Origin: Balanoglossus misakiensis
Lineage: Eukaryota > Hemichordata
DNA length: 64,000 bases
Direction of reading: 5' to 3'
Assembly (NCBI GenBank): GCA_040954595.2
Contig: CM082594.2
Coordinates: 4,774,001-4,838,000, forward strand
A program made the translations under genes and the position numbers. The notes under the pieces are model-generated. The model made no database searches. It was not told where the DNA came from and saw only the letters and a program-made list of their open reading frames with translations. Of this stretch, positions 56,201 to 64,000 are shown one piece after another (the first letter of the stretch is position 1; each line of letters starts with the position of its first letter).

Positions 56201-56932
56201 AGGCAGAATCGAGAATTTGTCATCTGTTGACAAATTTGATGAGCTATAACCCATGAAAAATGTGCAAAAATAACCAAATCTTCAAAGTTTGCAAAATCGA
56301 GAATTTGTCATCTGTTGACAAATTACATGAGCTATAACCCATGAAAAATGTCCAAAAATGACCAAATCTTCAAAGTTCGCAAAATCGGGAATTTGTCATC
56401 TGTTGGCAAATTTCATGAGTTATAACCCATGAAAAATGTCCAAAAATGACCATACCACCAATGTAGGCAGAATCGAGAATTTGTCATCTGTTGACAAATT
56501 TCATGAGCTCTATAACCCATGAAAAATGTGCAAAAATGACCATACCACCAATGTAGGCAGAATCGAGAATTTGTCATCTGTTGACAAATTTCATGAGCTA
56601 TAACCCATGAAAAATGTCCAAAAATGACCATACCACCAATGTAGGCAGAATCGAGAATTTGTCATCTGTTGACAAATTTCATGAGCTATAACCCATGAAA
56701 AATGTGCAAAAATGACCATCTCACCAATGTAGGCAGAATCGAGAATTTGTCATCTGTTGACAAATTTGATGAGCTATAACCCATGAAAAATGTGCAAAAA
56801 TAACCAAATCTTCAAAGTTGCAAAATCGAGAATTTGTCATCTGTTGACAAATTTCATGAGCTATAACCCTTAAAAATGTCCTTAAAATGACCATTTCACC
56901 AATGTAGGCAGAATTGAGAATTTATCTTGCTG
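53216..56932. repeat. 88-bp satellite array, about 42 units
   Basis: The unit is 88 bp and highly conserved. Each unit has two hairpins: TTTGTCA-TCTGT-TGACAAA, and TTTCATG with CATGAAA around a 10-base loop. Two unit types differ at one end: type A has CCAATGTAGGCAGAATCGAG and type B has CTTCAAAGTTCGCAAAATC. Type B first appears near 54355. A rare variant, CATATG in place of CATCTG, recurs at 54034 and 54650, which are 616 bp (seven units) apart. The array fills most of the intron between 52973 and 57085. Open frames on the minus strand (with HFSWVI) are repeat artefacts. Confidence 0.97.
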
Positions 56933-57084
56933 TTATGGCACATGGATGATTAATCACCAGAATGCCAGAATGCCAAGGTCATACAATGGTCATGCAAGTG
57001 GCCTATTACACATAGACTAGAGTCAGTCTTTTTGTTTAAGTGCTAATATTGTTAAACTTACCTTGATTTTTTTTTGCTTTGCAG

Positions 57085-57149
57085 CGAAGGTGAAATCAAC
57101 TCAATACTCAAACGATGGTTTACAGAATCCAAGGGCACTGCATGTTCAG
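57085..57149 (+). other. putative exon 2 of the non-coding transcript
   Basis: A strong pyrimidine tract ending TTGCTTTGCAG precedes it, and TTCAG before GTAGGA ends it. Two frames are open across its 65 bases. One of these joins exon 3 in phase and continues to VEWLMTNRKKWSPAGI before a TGA. Confidence 0.45.
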
Positions 57150-57385
57150 GTAGGACTGAATCAATCTCAATCTGACACACACACACACACACTTGAAGCC
57201 ACATCCCTTCATCTCACTGTCATTAACACAATTGGAACCACTTTGTGATAACAAGATCTTGAATAGTCAGAAAAAATAGCATTTATAGTTGTGAAAAAAC
57301 TGCAATTGTTATATTTTTCCTGGCAGACAATTTGCAAAAATGTCAATGCAGTTTCATAGAATTGTTCATTTATAGATATGTCTGA

Positions 57386-58140
57386 GTTTCTAAGTATGTT
57401 TTAAATTGAAAGTAGAGAGTAAATTCTGAAAAATTCTAAGTATTTTTCGAATGTGAAAGTATAGAGTAAAGCCTGAAAAATTTCAAAGTTTGTTTTTAAT
57501 ATCAAAGTATAGAGTGAAGCCTGAAAAATTTCTTAACTATTTTTTTAATGTTAAAGTATAGAGTGAAGCCTGAAAAATTTCAAAGTTTGTTTCGAATGTG
57601 AAAGTATAGAGTAAAGCCTGAAAAATTTCAAAGTTTGTTTCGAATGTTAAAGTATAGAGTGAAGCCTGAAAAATTTCTAAGTGTTTTTAATATCAAAGTA
57701 TAGAGTAAAGCCTGAAAAATTTCTAAGTTTTTTTTAATGTTAAAGTATAGAGTGAAGCCTGAAAAATTTCTAAGTGTTTTTAATATCAAAGTGTAGAGTA
57801 AAGCCCGAAAAATTTCTAAGTGTTTTTAATAAGTATAGAGTGAAGCCTGAAAAATTTCTAAGTGTTTTTAATAAGTATAGAGTAAAGCCTGAAAAATTTC
57901 TTAACTATTTTTTTAATGTTAAAGTATAGAGTGAAGCCTGAAAAATTTCTAAGTGTTTTTAATATCAAAGTGTAGAGTAAAGCCCGAAAAATTTCTAAGT
58001 GTTTTTAATAAGTATAGAGTAAAGCCTGAAAAATTTCTTAACTATTTTTTTAATGTTAAAGTATAGAGTGAAGCCTGAAAAATTTCTAAGTGTTTTTAAT
58101 AAGTATAGAGTAAAGCCTGAAAAATTTCTAAGTGTTTTTT
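57386..58140. repeat. 47-60-bp tandem array, about 16 units
   Basis: Each unit contains TATAGAGTGAAGCCTGAAAA or a close variant and a T-rich end. Unit length varies (about 60, 48 and 42-47). A block of several units near 57737-57840 recurs near 57917-58020, which indicates block duplication. The array ends in a T run at 58138-58147. It lies in the intron between the second and third putative exons and is unrelated to the 88-bp satellite. Confidence 0.93.
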
Positions 58141-58250
58141 TTTTTTTACAAAAAAGCAGACACCAAGGATTGAAATTTATTGTATTTTATTTCATTTTCA
58201 TATTTCATATTTCATATTGAAATTTAACTCGTATTCACTTGTCGTTTCAG

Positions 58251-58318
58251 GTCTATCTGTTGAATGGTTGATGACCAATCGAAAGAAGTGGAGTCCAGCC
58301 GGGATCTGAAAAGACAAG
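58251..58318 (+). other. putative exon 3 of the non-coding transcript, GC-type donor
   Basis: The acceptor is CTTGTCGTTTCAG. The donor reads ACAAG before GCAAGT, the consensus form of a GC-AG intron. An in-frame continuation from exon 2 ends in TGA inside this exon. Confidence 0.42.
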
Positions 58319-58347
58319 GCAAGTGTTAGAAAATGCAAGTTATGTAG

Positions 58348-58421
58348 GGGGCATACACAAGTTTCAAAAATTTTCTAAGTCAAACAAAACTTAGAAAATT
58401 TTAGAAACTTGTATATGCCCC
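58348..58421. other. 33-bp-arm hairpin in the last intron
   Basis: Arms at 58348-58380 and 58389-58421 are reverse complements with two mismatches around an 8-base loop. The hairpin begins 29 bases after the GC donor. Confidence 0.88.
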
Positions 58422-58560
58422 AACGTGGTGGTATAGACAAATTTCAAATTTTTAGCGTTTCTGACTTAGTTTTTTTTTTTGCTTTTTATATGCCATCCCT
58501 AACCCCCACCCTTACCTCCCCATGAGTGTACAGCAGAGACTAATAAATCCCTAGCACAAC

Positions 58561-58738
58561 TCTTACATCAGTTGAGCTAAGTTAAATTTTTTTTTTACAA
58601 GTGCATTATGGGCATCCTAATCTATGCAAGATCTTTTCAGATGCAAAACATTTTTGCATTAGAAAAGATCTTGCATAGATTAGGATGCCCGTAATGCACT
58701 TGTAAAAAAAAATAGAAATTTGCTCAACCGAAGTAAGA
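58561..58738. other. about 178-nt near-perfect foldback in the last intron
   Basis: The centre is near 58650: ATGCAAAA-CAT-TTTTGCAT. Outside it the arms pair through AAGATCTTTTC, GCAAG, ATGCATAG-type sequence and CACTTGTAAA, then through a T-run/A-run segment and finally TCTTAC against GTAAGA. Mismatches are few and concentrated in the outer 30 bases. It may be a foldback transposable element or a hairpin-RNA precursor; no TTAA or TA duplication is obvious. Confidence 0.88.
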
Positions 58739-58799
58739 CACACACACACAATTACATTGCTAAGTTATTCTCCTAATCAAATTTTATTTTCTTCCTTAG

Positions 58800-59010
58800 G
58801 TGCAGGGAGATTGCCATGGACTCGGTTGTACACATCAATTAAGATTTAATGCAGTTTTGGAATCTATCAATCATACAATATTCCTAAGTTTTAAAACTAT
58901 TGACAGTTATACATGCACACATTCTAGACTGCCTATTTCTATTATTGTCAGAGCATTTCAAAATTGTCCGCTTATTTTATAAAGTAAATAAAAGAATTGC
59001 ATTATTCAAG
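58800..59010 (+). other. putative last exon of the non-coding transcript
   Basis: The acceptor is ATTTTCTTCCTTAG. The exon has no significant reading frame. Cleavage is expected 15-25 bases after the AATAAA at 58987. Confidence 0.45.
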
Positions 59011-59040
59011 GAAAATTGTCTGTTCTGTCTTTGTGGTGAC
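58987..59040 (+). terminator. poly(A) signal with GT-rich downstream element
   Basis: AATAAA (58987-58992) is followed 24-48 bases later by TGTCTGTTCTGTCTTTGTGG, a textbook downstream element. The same module recurs in the 209-bp array that follows. Confidence 0.6.
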
Positions 59041-59476
59041 CCTGATATTCATTACGAACACTAGCTGTGATTTTTATCTAAAATGCAATGAAATTGCATT
59101 ATGCTATTTTAGGAACTGGATCAAAGTCTTCTGAATTGACTGGAAATTAACATCCCTTACGGAAGTACCTGACTCGGAACATGCTAAAGGCAATTTCAGA
59201 TTTGAATAAAGTGAGGAATACTGCAAATTTTTTAACTAGAAACACTCTCAAATTTGAATTTCAAAATGGCCGCCAAAATTTACTGAGAAACATTCTCAAA
59301 TTTGAATTTCAAAATGGCCGCCAAAATTTACTGAGAAACATTCTCAAATCAACTGGAATTGTAAATATAATTCTGTTTCAAATTCAATCAGTTTTCACTT
59401 TCTTTTATGAGCTATTGCAATTTTTATTCTTCATGTGAACAAAATGTACGAGTTTTGATTTCAAACTTTGTCAGCT
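59041..59476. other. spacer with a 48-bp direct duplication
   Basis: Two nearly identical copies of a segment containing TTTGAATTTCAAAATGGCCG lie at about 59250-59345. They create a short open frame (59181-59438) with a repeated peptide. AAAATGGCCG again resembles a YY1 site. A possible acceptor (TGCTATTTTAG) at about 59112 could start an alternative last exon ending at the first array unit. Confidence 0.6.
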
Positions 59477-60916
59477 CATTTTATATGAATAAAGAAAACT
59501 TGCAAAATTCAAGAGAATTTGTCTGCTCTCTTTGTGGTGATCCTGACACTCTTTAAGAACACTGGCTGTGATGTTTTTATTTTACCTACTGTGTATTCCC
59601 TACAATTATACATAATGGAGGTTTATACTAATTATTCATGTGACCTATGACATTCAGGGATTAAATATACCAGTTTATTGAAGATCATTTTATATGAATA
59701 AAGAAAACTTGCAAAATTCAAGAGAATTTGTCTGCTCTCTTTGTGGTGATCCTGACACTTTTTAAGAACACTAGCTGTGATGTTTTTATTTTACCTACTG
59801 TGTATTCCCTACAATTATACATAATGGAGGTTTATACTAATTATTCATGTGACCTATGACATTCAGGGATTAAATATACTAGTTTATTGAAGATCATTTT
59901 ATATGAATAAAGAAAACTTGCAAAATTCAAGAGAATTTGTCTGCTCTCTTTGTGGTGATCCTGACACTTTTTAAGAACACTAGCTGTGATGTTTTCATTT
60001 TACCTACTGTGTATTCCCTACAATTATACATAATGGAGGTTTATACTAATTATTCATGTGACCTATGACATTCAGGGATTAAATATACTAGTTTATTGAA
60101 GATCATTTTATATGAATAAAGAAAACTTGCAAAATTCAAGAGAATTTGTCTGCTCTCTTTGTGGTGATCCTGACACTCTTTAAGAACACTAGCTGTGATG
60201 TTTTTATTTTACCTACTGTGTATTCCCTTCAATTATACATAATGGAGGTTTATACTAATTATTCATGTGACCTATGACATTCAGGGATAATTAAATATAC
60301 TAGTTTATTGAAGATCATTTTATATGAATAAAGAAAACTTGCAAAATTCAAGAGAATTTGTCTGCTCTCTTTGTGGTGATCCTGACACTCTTTAAGAACA
60401 CTAGCTGTGATGTTTTTATTTTACCTACTGTGTATTCCCTACAATTATACATAATGGAGGTTTATACTAATTATTCATGTGACCTATGACATTCAGGGAT
60501 TAAATATACTAGTTTATTGAAGATCATTTTATATGAATAAAGAAAACTTGCAAAATTCAAGAGAATTTGTCTGCTCTCTTTGTGGTGATCCTGACACTCT
60601 TTAAGAACACTAGCTGTGATGTTTTTATTTTACCTACTGTGTATTCCCTACAATTATACATAATGGAGGTTTATACTAATTATTCATGTGACCTATGACA
60701 TTCAGGGATTAAATATACTAGTTTATTGAAGATCATTTTATATGAATAAAGAAAACTTGCAAAATTCAAGAGAAGTTGTCTGCTCTCTCTTTGTGAAGAT
60801 CTTGACACTCCTTAAGAACACTAAGTTTAGTTTTTATATTGGAGGTTTATTTTAATTATGCCTGTGACCTATGACATCATTTAGGGATTAAAGAAACTAG
60901 TTTATTAAAGATGTGA
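59477..60916 (+). repeat. 209-bp tandem array of poly(A)-signal modules (six full units plus a decayed one)
   Basis: AATAAA occurs at 59488, 59697, 59906, 60115, 60327, 60536 and 60745, giving spacings of 209, 209, 209, 212, 209 and 209. Each AATAAA is followed by TTGTCTGCTCTCTTTGTGGT and then AACACTAGCTGTGAT. The same order of motifs occurs once at 58987-59075, at the end of the putative transcript, in a more diverged form. Units are nearly identical to each other; the last one is diverged and truncated. The array is non-coding. Confidence 0.95.
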
Positions 60917-61761
60917 AAAGTTAAAATGAGTCCTACATGCTACTCTTAAAGACTTAACATATAGCCAAATACGTTATGAAACTTACTACAATCAGCTAAC
61001 ATTTTATCAAAAAATGCAATTTGAATACTATTAACAATTAATTATTAAGCTCTTTTAGGACTTGGATTAAACTATCATTTTAGCAGATTATAATACATGA
61101 ATCTCTGGTCATCATCCAATAATAAGATGACCACTGTTACTTCATTTGGCTATCCAGACAACCTCGCAACAGCCACAGAGATCAGAACACCTGACCTCTG
61201 GGGATGGCCAAATAGATGACCATGCACCAAGACTGTTACTTCATATGTTATCCAGACAACCTCGCAACAGCTACAGAGATCAGTAATTCACTCAAATAAA
61301 AGACTGTTGGACTATTTGATAGGGGAGGGGGGGGGGGGAACCTGTATTTTGCTAACACTACTAAACTTGGCAATGCCCAGACACATCCAATAAAGTACAC
61401 ACATCCAACAAAGTTTCTCTTTAATATTATTGTTCATTATTAAAGTGACAAAATTGCTCTCTGTTGACCTATGTTGATATGAATATTTCTATGCCTTTCG
61501 ACTTTTTGAAATATGCCAAAATATAATTCTGTGACAATGTTTACTTAAGGAAACTGAATTGATATAGCCAAATACATGTAGTTCGCTTACAGGTCACAAA
61601 CAAAATTTTTGTTTTACATTCATCAAAAGGTAAAAAAATGTTTTGAAGTTTTGACTCATTTTGTACACAACCAGACTTAAAGAAAAGTATTCCATGAATT
61701 CTTGATATCACATAAGGTCAAAAAGAGCAACTTTGTACTTTTAATTAAAAAAAATTCTGCA
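60917..61761. other. spacer with a direct repeat of about 53 bp
   Basis: Segments at 61133-61185 and 61232-61283 share ATCCAGACAACCTCGCAACA and flanking bases. A run of G lies at about 61327-61339. The 3' UTR of the minus-strand exons upstream may extend into this region; TTTAAT at 61430 would be ATTAAA on that strand. Confidence 0.55.
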
Positions 61762-62529
61762 TCACCATTTCTTCACTGTCGTTGCAAAGTTTGGTTGTCC
61801 ATATCCGACTGGCAAACCTCCAAACTGCTGGACTAACCTGCACTAGCTACTCTTATGGCAAGACAATTAAATATTTCGCGAAGTCATCTACAGACTTGTA
61901 ACTGACAAGTCAAGAATCATATCTGTTTCAAAGGGCTTGTCCTGTGCAACTTTGTTGATGTTGCACTAAATAGTTTGATGGACAACTGCCCCAAAAAAGA
62001 TACATTGCAATAAAATATTATCTAGCGAGTCAACATGTACACGATTGTCTGCCATCAATGCATCTGACTGACTGAATCTTAATGAGTAATTGTAATGAGA
62101 GACGTACCTTCACTGCTCCACTGACGGACCACGCGGTCAGATGGGCTTGATGAAATGTCGCGTCCACAACGTTCTGAATAACGGAAAGCAAACAAAAGAA
62201 AACTAAGGTTCATGAAGAAAAATACGACACAAAAATGACAGAAACGAAAAGTTCACAAGCTGCAGTTATGATTTTAGTGATACAGGCACGTTGTGAACTT
62301 GATACTTTCCAGTGAAGCAAAGTTGAACAAAGCGTGGCCATTGACACAAAATGAACGGCAGCCACATTTCTCCATGCTTGGGCAATGGACACCCCCCCCC
62401 CCCCCTACCCAAACAACGGGGAAAATGTTCATGGGCAATTTTGCTGGACTTGCAGACGTGTTTCTGTTCAAAGAGAGAAAAAAGCAATGACTTACCATAA
62501 CTGATAACATCTTCAGCGAACAGTTCAGC
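61762..62529 (-). CDS. possible minus-strand gene, last three exons (unrecognised product)
   Basis: On the minus strand the exons are 62529-62496, 62173-62108 and 61832-61762. Splice sites are good for the first two: acceptor CATTCTAG with donor TTATG before GTAAGT, and acceptor CGTTATTCAG with donor GAAG before GTACGT. The acceptor of the last exon is weak. Joined in phase they read AELFAEDVISYERCGRDISS, SPSDRVVRQWSSE and VQQFGGLPVGYGQPNFATTV, then KKW and TGA. A second frame is also open across the first two exons, so the coding frame, or coding status itself, is not secure. I do not recognise the protein. The 5' part was not found. Confidence 0.38.
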
Positions 62530-62730
62530 CTAGAATGGGGGTAAAATTTAGTTTTTCACTGGGAAAGTCAGAAAAAACGGGGACATGAAAAACGTGGCTG
62601 CCACAACCACGTCCACCTCAGAAGGACTGATGACGTTTATTCATAATCAGTTGCGCATCTATTGATAAACAAATTTTGCCTGGACAAACTGACCAGTCAC
62701 AGACTGCCGATAGGGAATACTGCAGTAGTG

Positions 62731-62845
62731 ATTTGCATACGTATGCTAATTTGAGAGCCAGCAGACCAGCTGTGGGACTAGCAGTCATTCCAATAAACCA
62801 ATCAGGAAAAGGCGGTTAATTATTACAATAAACCAATCAGGAAAA
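62731..62845. promoter_or_regulatory. octamer palindrome and duplicated CCAAT boxes
   Basis: ATTTGCATACGTATGCTAAT at 62731-62750 is a near-perfect palindrome joining two POU-octamer-like sites. A direct repeat of CAATAAACCAATCAGGAAAA lies at 62791-62810 and 62826-62845, each with a CCAAT box (CCAATCAG). The block lies 200-320 bases upstream of the first minus-strand exon found, and about 510 bases before the possible + strand start at 63354. Confidence 0.5.
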
Positions 62846-63227
62846 ACAACTAATTATGGCAACTGCTGCAATTTAAAGAAATTTATTTTACTGTGGCTAG
62901 GAAGATATGAGTAATTTAGTGATGATTAGGACTACAGAAAACAGTTCCAATACATGTATCATGTGTATTTCTGTTTGTTGGGTTCTCAGGGGATGTGGAC
63001 CTAACCATGTGATGCACGTTGGTTACATCGCGCAAATCTCATTTATGAGAGCTAAAACCATTAAAAACGTAGCACCCCTTGTAGCGGACGAACGATGCGA
63101 CGGCTGAGACCGGTATCCAGAGCCCGACATGTACGCACAGACGTGGAAGTCATCAAGTTTTTATCCCGTCCGACATAAAAATTACCCCTCTGGGCCGGCC
63201 GGTTGGTACCTTCCAAAGCTAAGTTCT

Positions 63228-63274
63228 ATGCAAATGTTTCTTGACCTGGAAATTTGACCCGGGAGATGACGTCA
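63228..63274 (+). promoter_or_regulatory. octamer and CRE motifs upstream of a possible start exon
   Basis: A consensus octamer ATGCAAAT lies at 63228-63235 and a full CRE TGACGTCA at 63267-63274. The CRE is 80 bases before the candidate ATG at 63354. Confidence 0.45.
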
Positions 63275-63353
63275 AAAGACGTTGCTTTTTACTTCTTTTA
63301 TTCCACTATCATTTCCTCCAGGGTTTTCTTAATTTATTAATCCGGCGGCGACT

Positions 63354-63410
63354 ATGTCATTGATAAGAAATTCTGAAGAATGGCGATTTTATCGCCCAGT
63401 GAAGCAAAAG
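63354..63410 (+). CDS. possible first coding exon of a gene leaving the window
   Basis: ATG at 63354 has A at position -3 and opens MSLIRNSEEWRFYRPVKQK. It ends AAAAG before GTATGT, a strong donor, in phase 0. A downstream acceptor TCTTTTTCAG at 63545-63554 would add only 12 codons before a stop, so the next true exon is probably beyond the window. The peptide is not recognised. Confidence 0.35.
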
Positions 63411-64000
63411 GTATGTAGTTTGGTGCGCCCTCAGCGTTTAGTTTTTCAAATAAATTTCATTCTGTTTTTAACCAACTGCCAGCGTTCATGATACGTTCGC
63501 TTATGCATTAATTCTTTTTACTGCAGATAAAACGTTTAAATGTGTCTTTTTCAGTGTTTTAATAGTTGTATTCAATACGAGCTGCAAACCTAGTGATAAA
63601 AGTGTCATTCTAGACATTGCGTTACTTGTTCCGGCGAAAATGATTTAACTCAACTATTTTTAAAGAGATCACTCGACGCACATTTCCATTCCATAAGAAT
63701 TCTCCGTCGCTTCTTCCGAGAAAGGGTGCAATTGCCGCAAAATGGAAGGGACGCACTGTCTTTGCGACGGTGTGAACGCGATTGTCTTCTCATTCCCACT
63801 CCGTCCGCCGGACAGTGCAATAAATTTTACGGGCCCGCAGATTCAAAACCAACAGCTTGACAACTTTAATCACAGCAGTCCACCGTAAGCAAACAAATCC
63901 GACTGCACTCAATCGGTAAATCAAGCTAAACCGGGGATGTGTAGCCCCAAGGCGAAGACCAGATGTCACGGTAGACTGCCGCGAAGATAATCGGCGGAAA
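63411..64000. other. right-edge sequence, nothing firm
   Basis: No recognisable coding exon, RNA gene or repeat is seen in these last bases beyond the possible intron start. Confidence 0.5.

Larger units (their letters stand above)
52842..59010 (+). ncRNA. proposed four-exon, mainly non-coding transcript
   Basis: Four stretches on the + strand have flanking splice signals: 52842-52973, 57085-57149, 58251-58318 and 58800 to about 59010. Donors are AAG before GTAAGC, CAG before GTAGGA, and AAG before GCAAGT (a consensus GC-type donor). Acceptors have long pyrimidine tracts. The last exon ends with AATAAA at 58987-58992 and a strong GT-rich downstream element (59016-59040). No reading frame crosses all exons. 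The first exon carries stops in all three frames; exons 2 and 3 share one short frame that closes with TGA. The upstream end is unknown. Two of the three tandem arrays lie inside its introns and the third just beyond its 3' end. It could instead be an alternative 3' end of an upstream gene. Confidence 0.45.

Noticed and set aside
55370-56631. Minus-strand frames encoding repeated HFSWVI and ICQQMTNSRF peptides
   Set aside because: They exist only because 88-bp units plus small variants leave one frame open over a few units. Most units break the frame, and no start or splice context exists.
53216-56932. CRISPR array
   Set aside because: The whole 88-bp unit is conserved, with no variable spacers, and the context is a eukaryotic genome with introns. 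It is a satellite.
59181-59438. 85-codon frame with a repeated FEFQNGRQNLLRN peptide
   Set aside because: It arises from a 48-bp DNA duplication that happens to be a multiple of three. It has no resemblance to known proteins.

Overview
The window is animal genomic DNA. It holds spliced exons with GT-AG introns, many microsatellites, MITE-like elements and three tandem arrays, and it has no operon-like packing. The one gene identified with confidence is a complete ETS-family transcription factor of the PEA3 group (the ETV1/ETV4/ETV5 or ER81/PEA3/ERM family). Its ten coding exons on the + strand run from 16701 to 46861 and join in frame into a 479-residue protein, against about 477 for vertebrate ETV1. 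It falls between the vertebrate paralogues rather than matching one of them, which suggests the single pro-orthologue of an invertebrate bilaterian (lophotrochozoan or non-vertebrate deuterostome). The sequence alone does not settle the species.

Layout. 1-16.6 kb: upstream intergenic DNA with large tetranucleotide microsatellites, one 85-bp TTAA-flanked MITE, and no convincing gene. 15.87-15.91 kb: three perfect CRE palindromes in 47 bp, a few hundred bases upstream of the likely 5' end of the ETS gene. 16.66-46.86 kb: the ETS gene. Four short exons lie in the first 1.2 kb; long introns (up to 9.9 kb) follow; the last two exons carry the ETS DNA-binding domain. Two more MITE copies and a 318-bp foldback element lie in its introns. 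46.9-51.1 kb: 3' UTR and spacer. 51.1-61 kb: a region that looks like a spliced, mostly non-coding + strand transcript. Four exons have good splice sites and a strong poly(A) signal, and three unrelated tandem arrays sit in or just after it (an 88-bp satellite of about 42 units, a 47-60-bp array, and a 209-bp array). A 730-bp inverted-repeat element lies just upstream, and two long hairpins lie in its last intron. 61.7-63.4 kb: three small minus-strand exons that join in frame, a region with CCAAT, octamer and CRE motifs, and a possible first coding exon on the + strand leaving the window.

The most unusual structure is the 209-bp array at 59.48-60.92 kb. Each unit carries a poly(A) signal plus a GT-rich downstream element, and it is clearly related to the single poly(A) region that ends the upstream transcript, so a transcript 3' end appears to have been tandemly amplified. 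Next are the 88-bp satellite with two hairpins per unit and a seven-unit higher-order period, and the roughly 178-nt intronic foldback. In the ETS protein the recognisable regulatory parts are all present: acidic activation helix, COP1-type VPD degron, paired RQASEP kinase sites, four psi-K-x-E SUMO motifs and the ETS domain. Several of these fall on exons whose phases would allow in-frame skipping.
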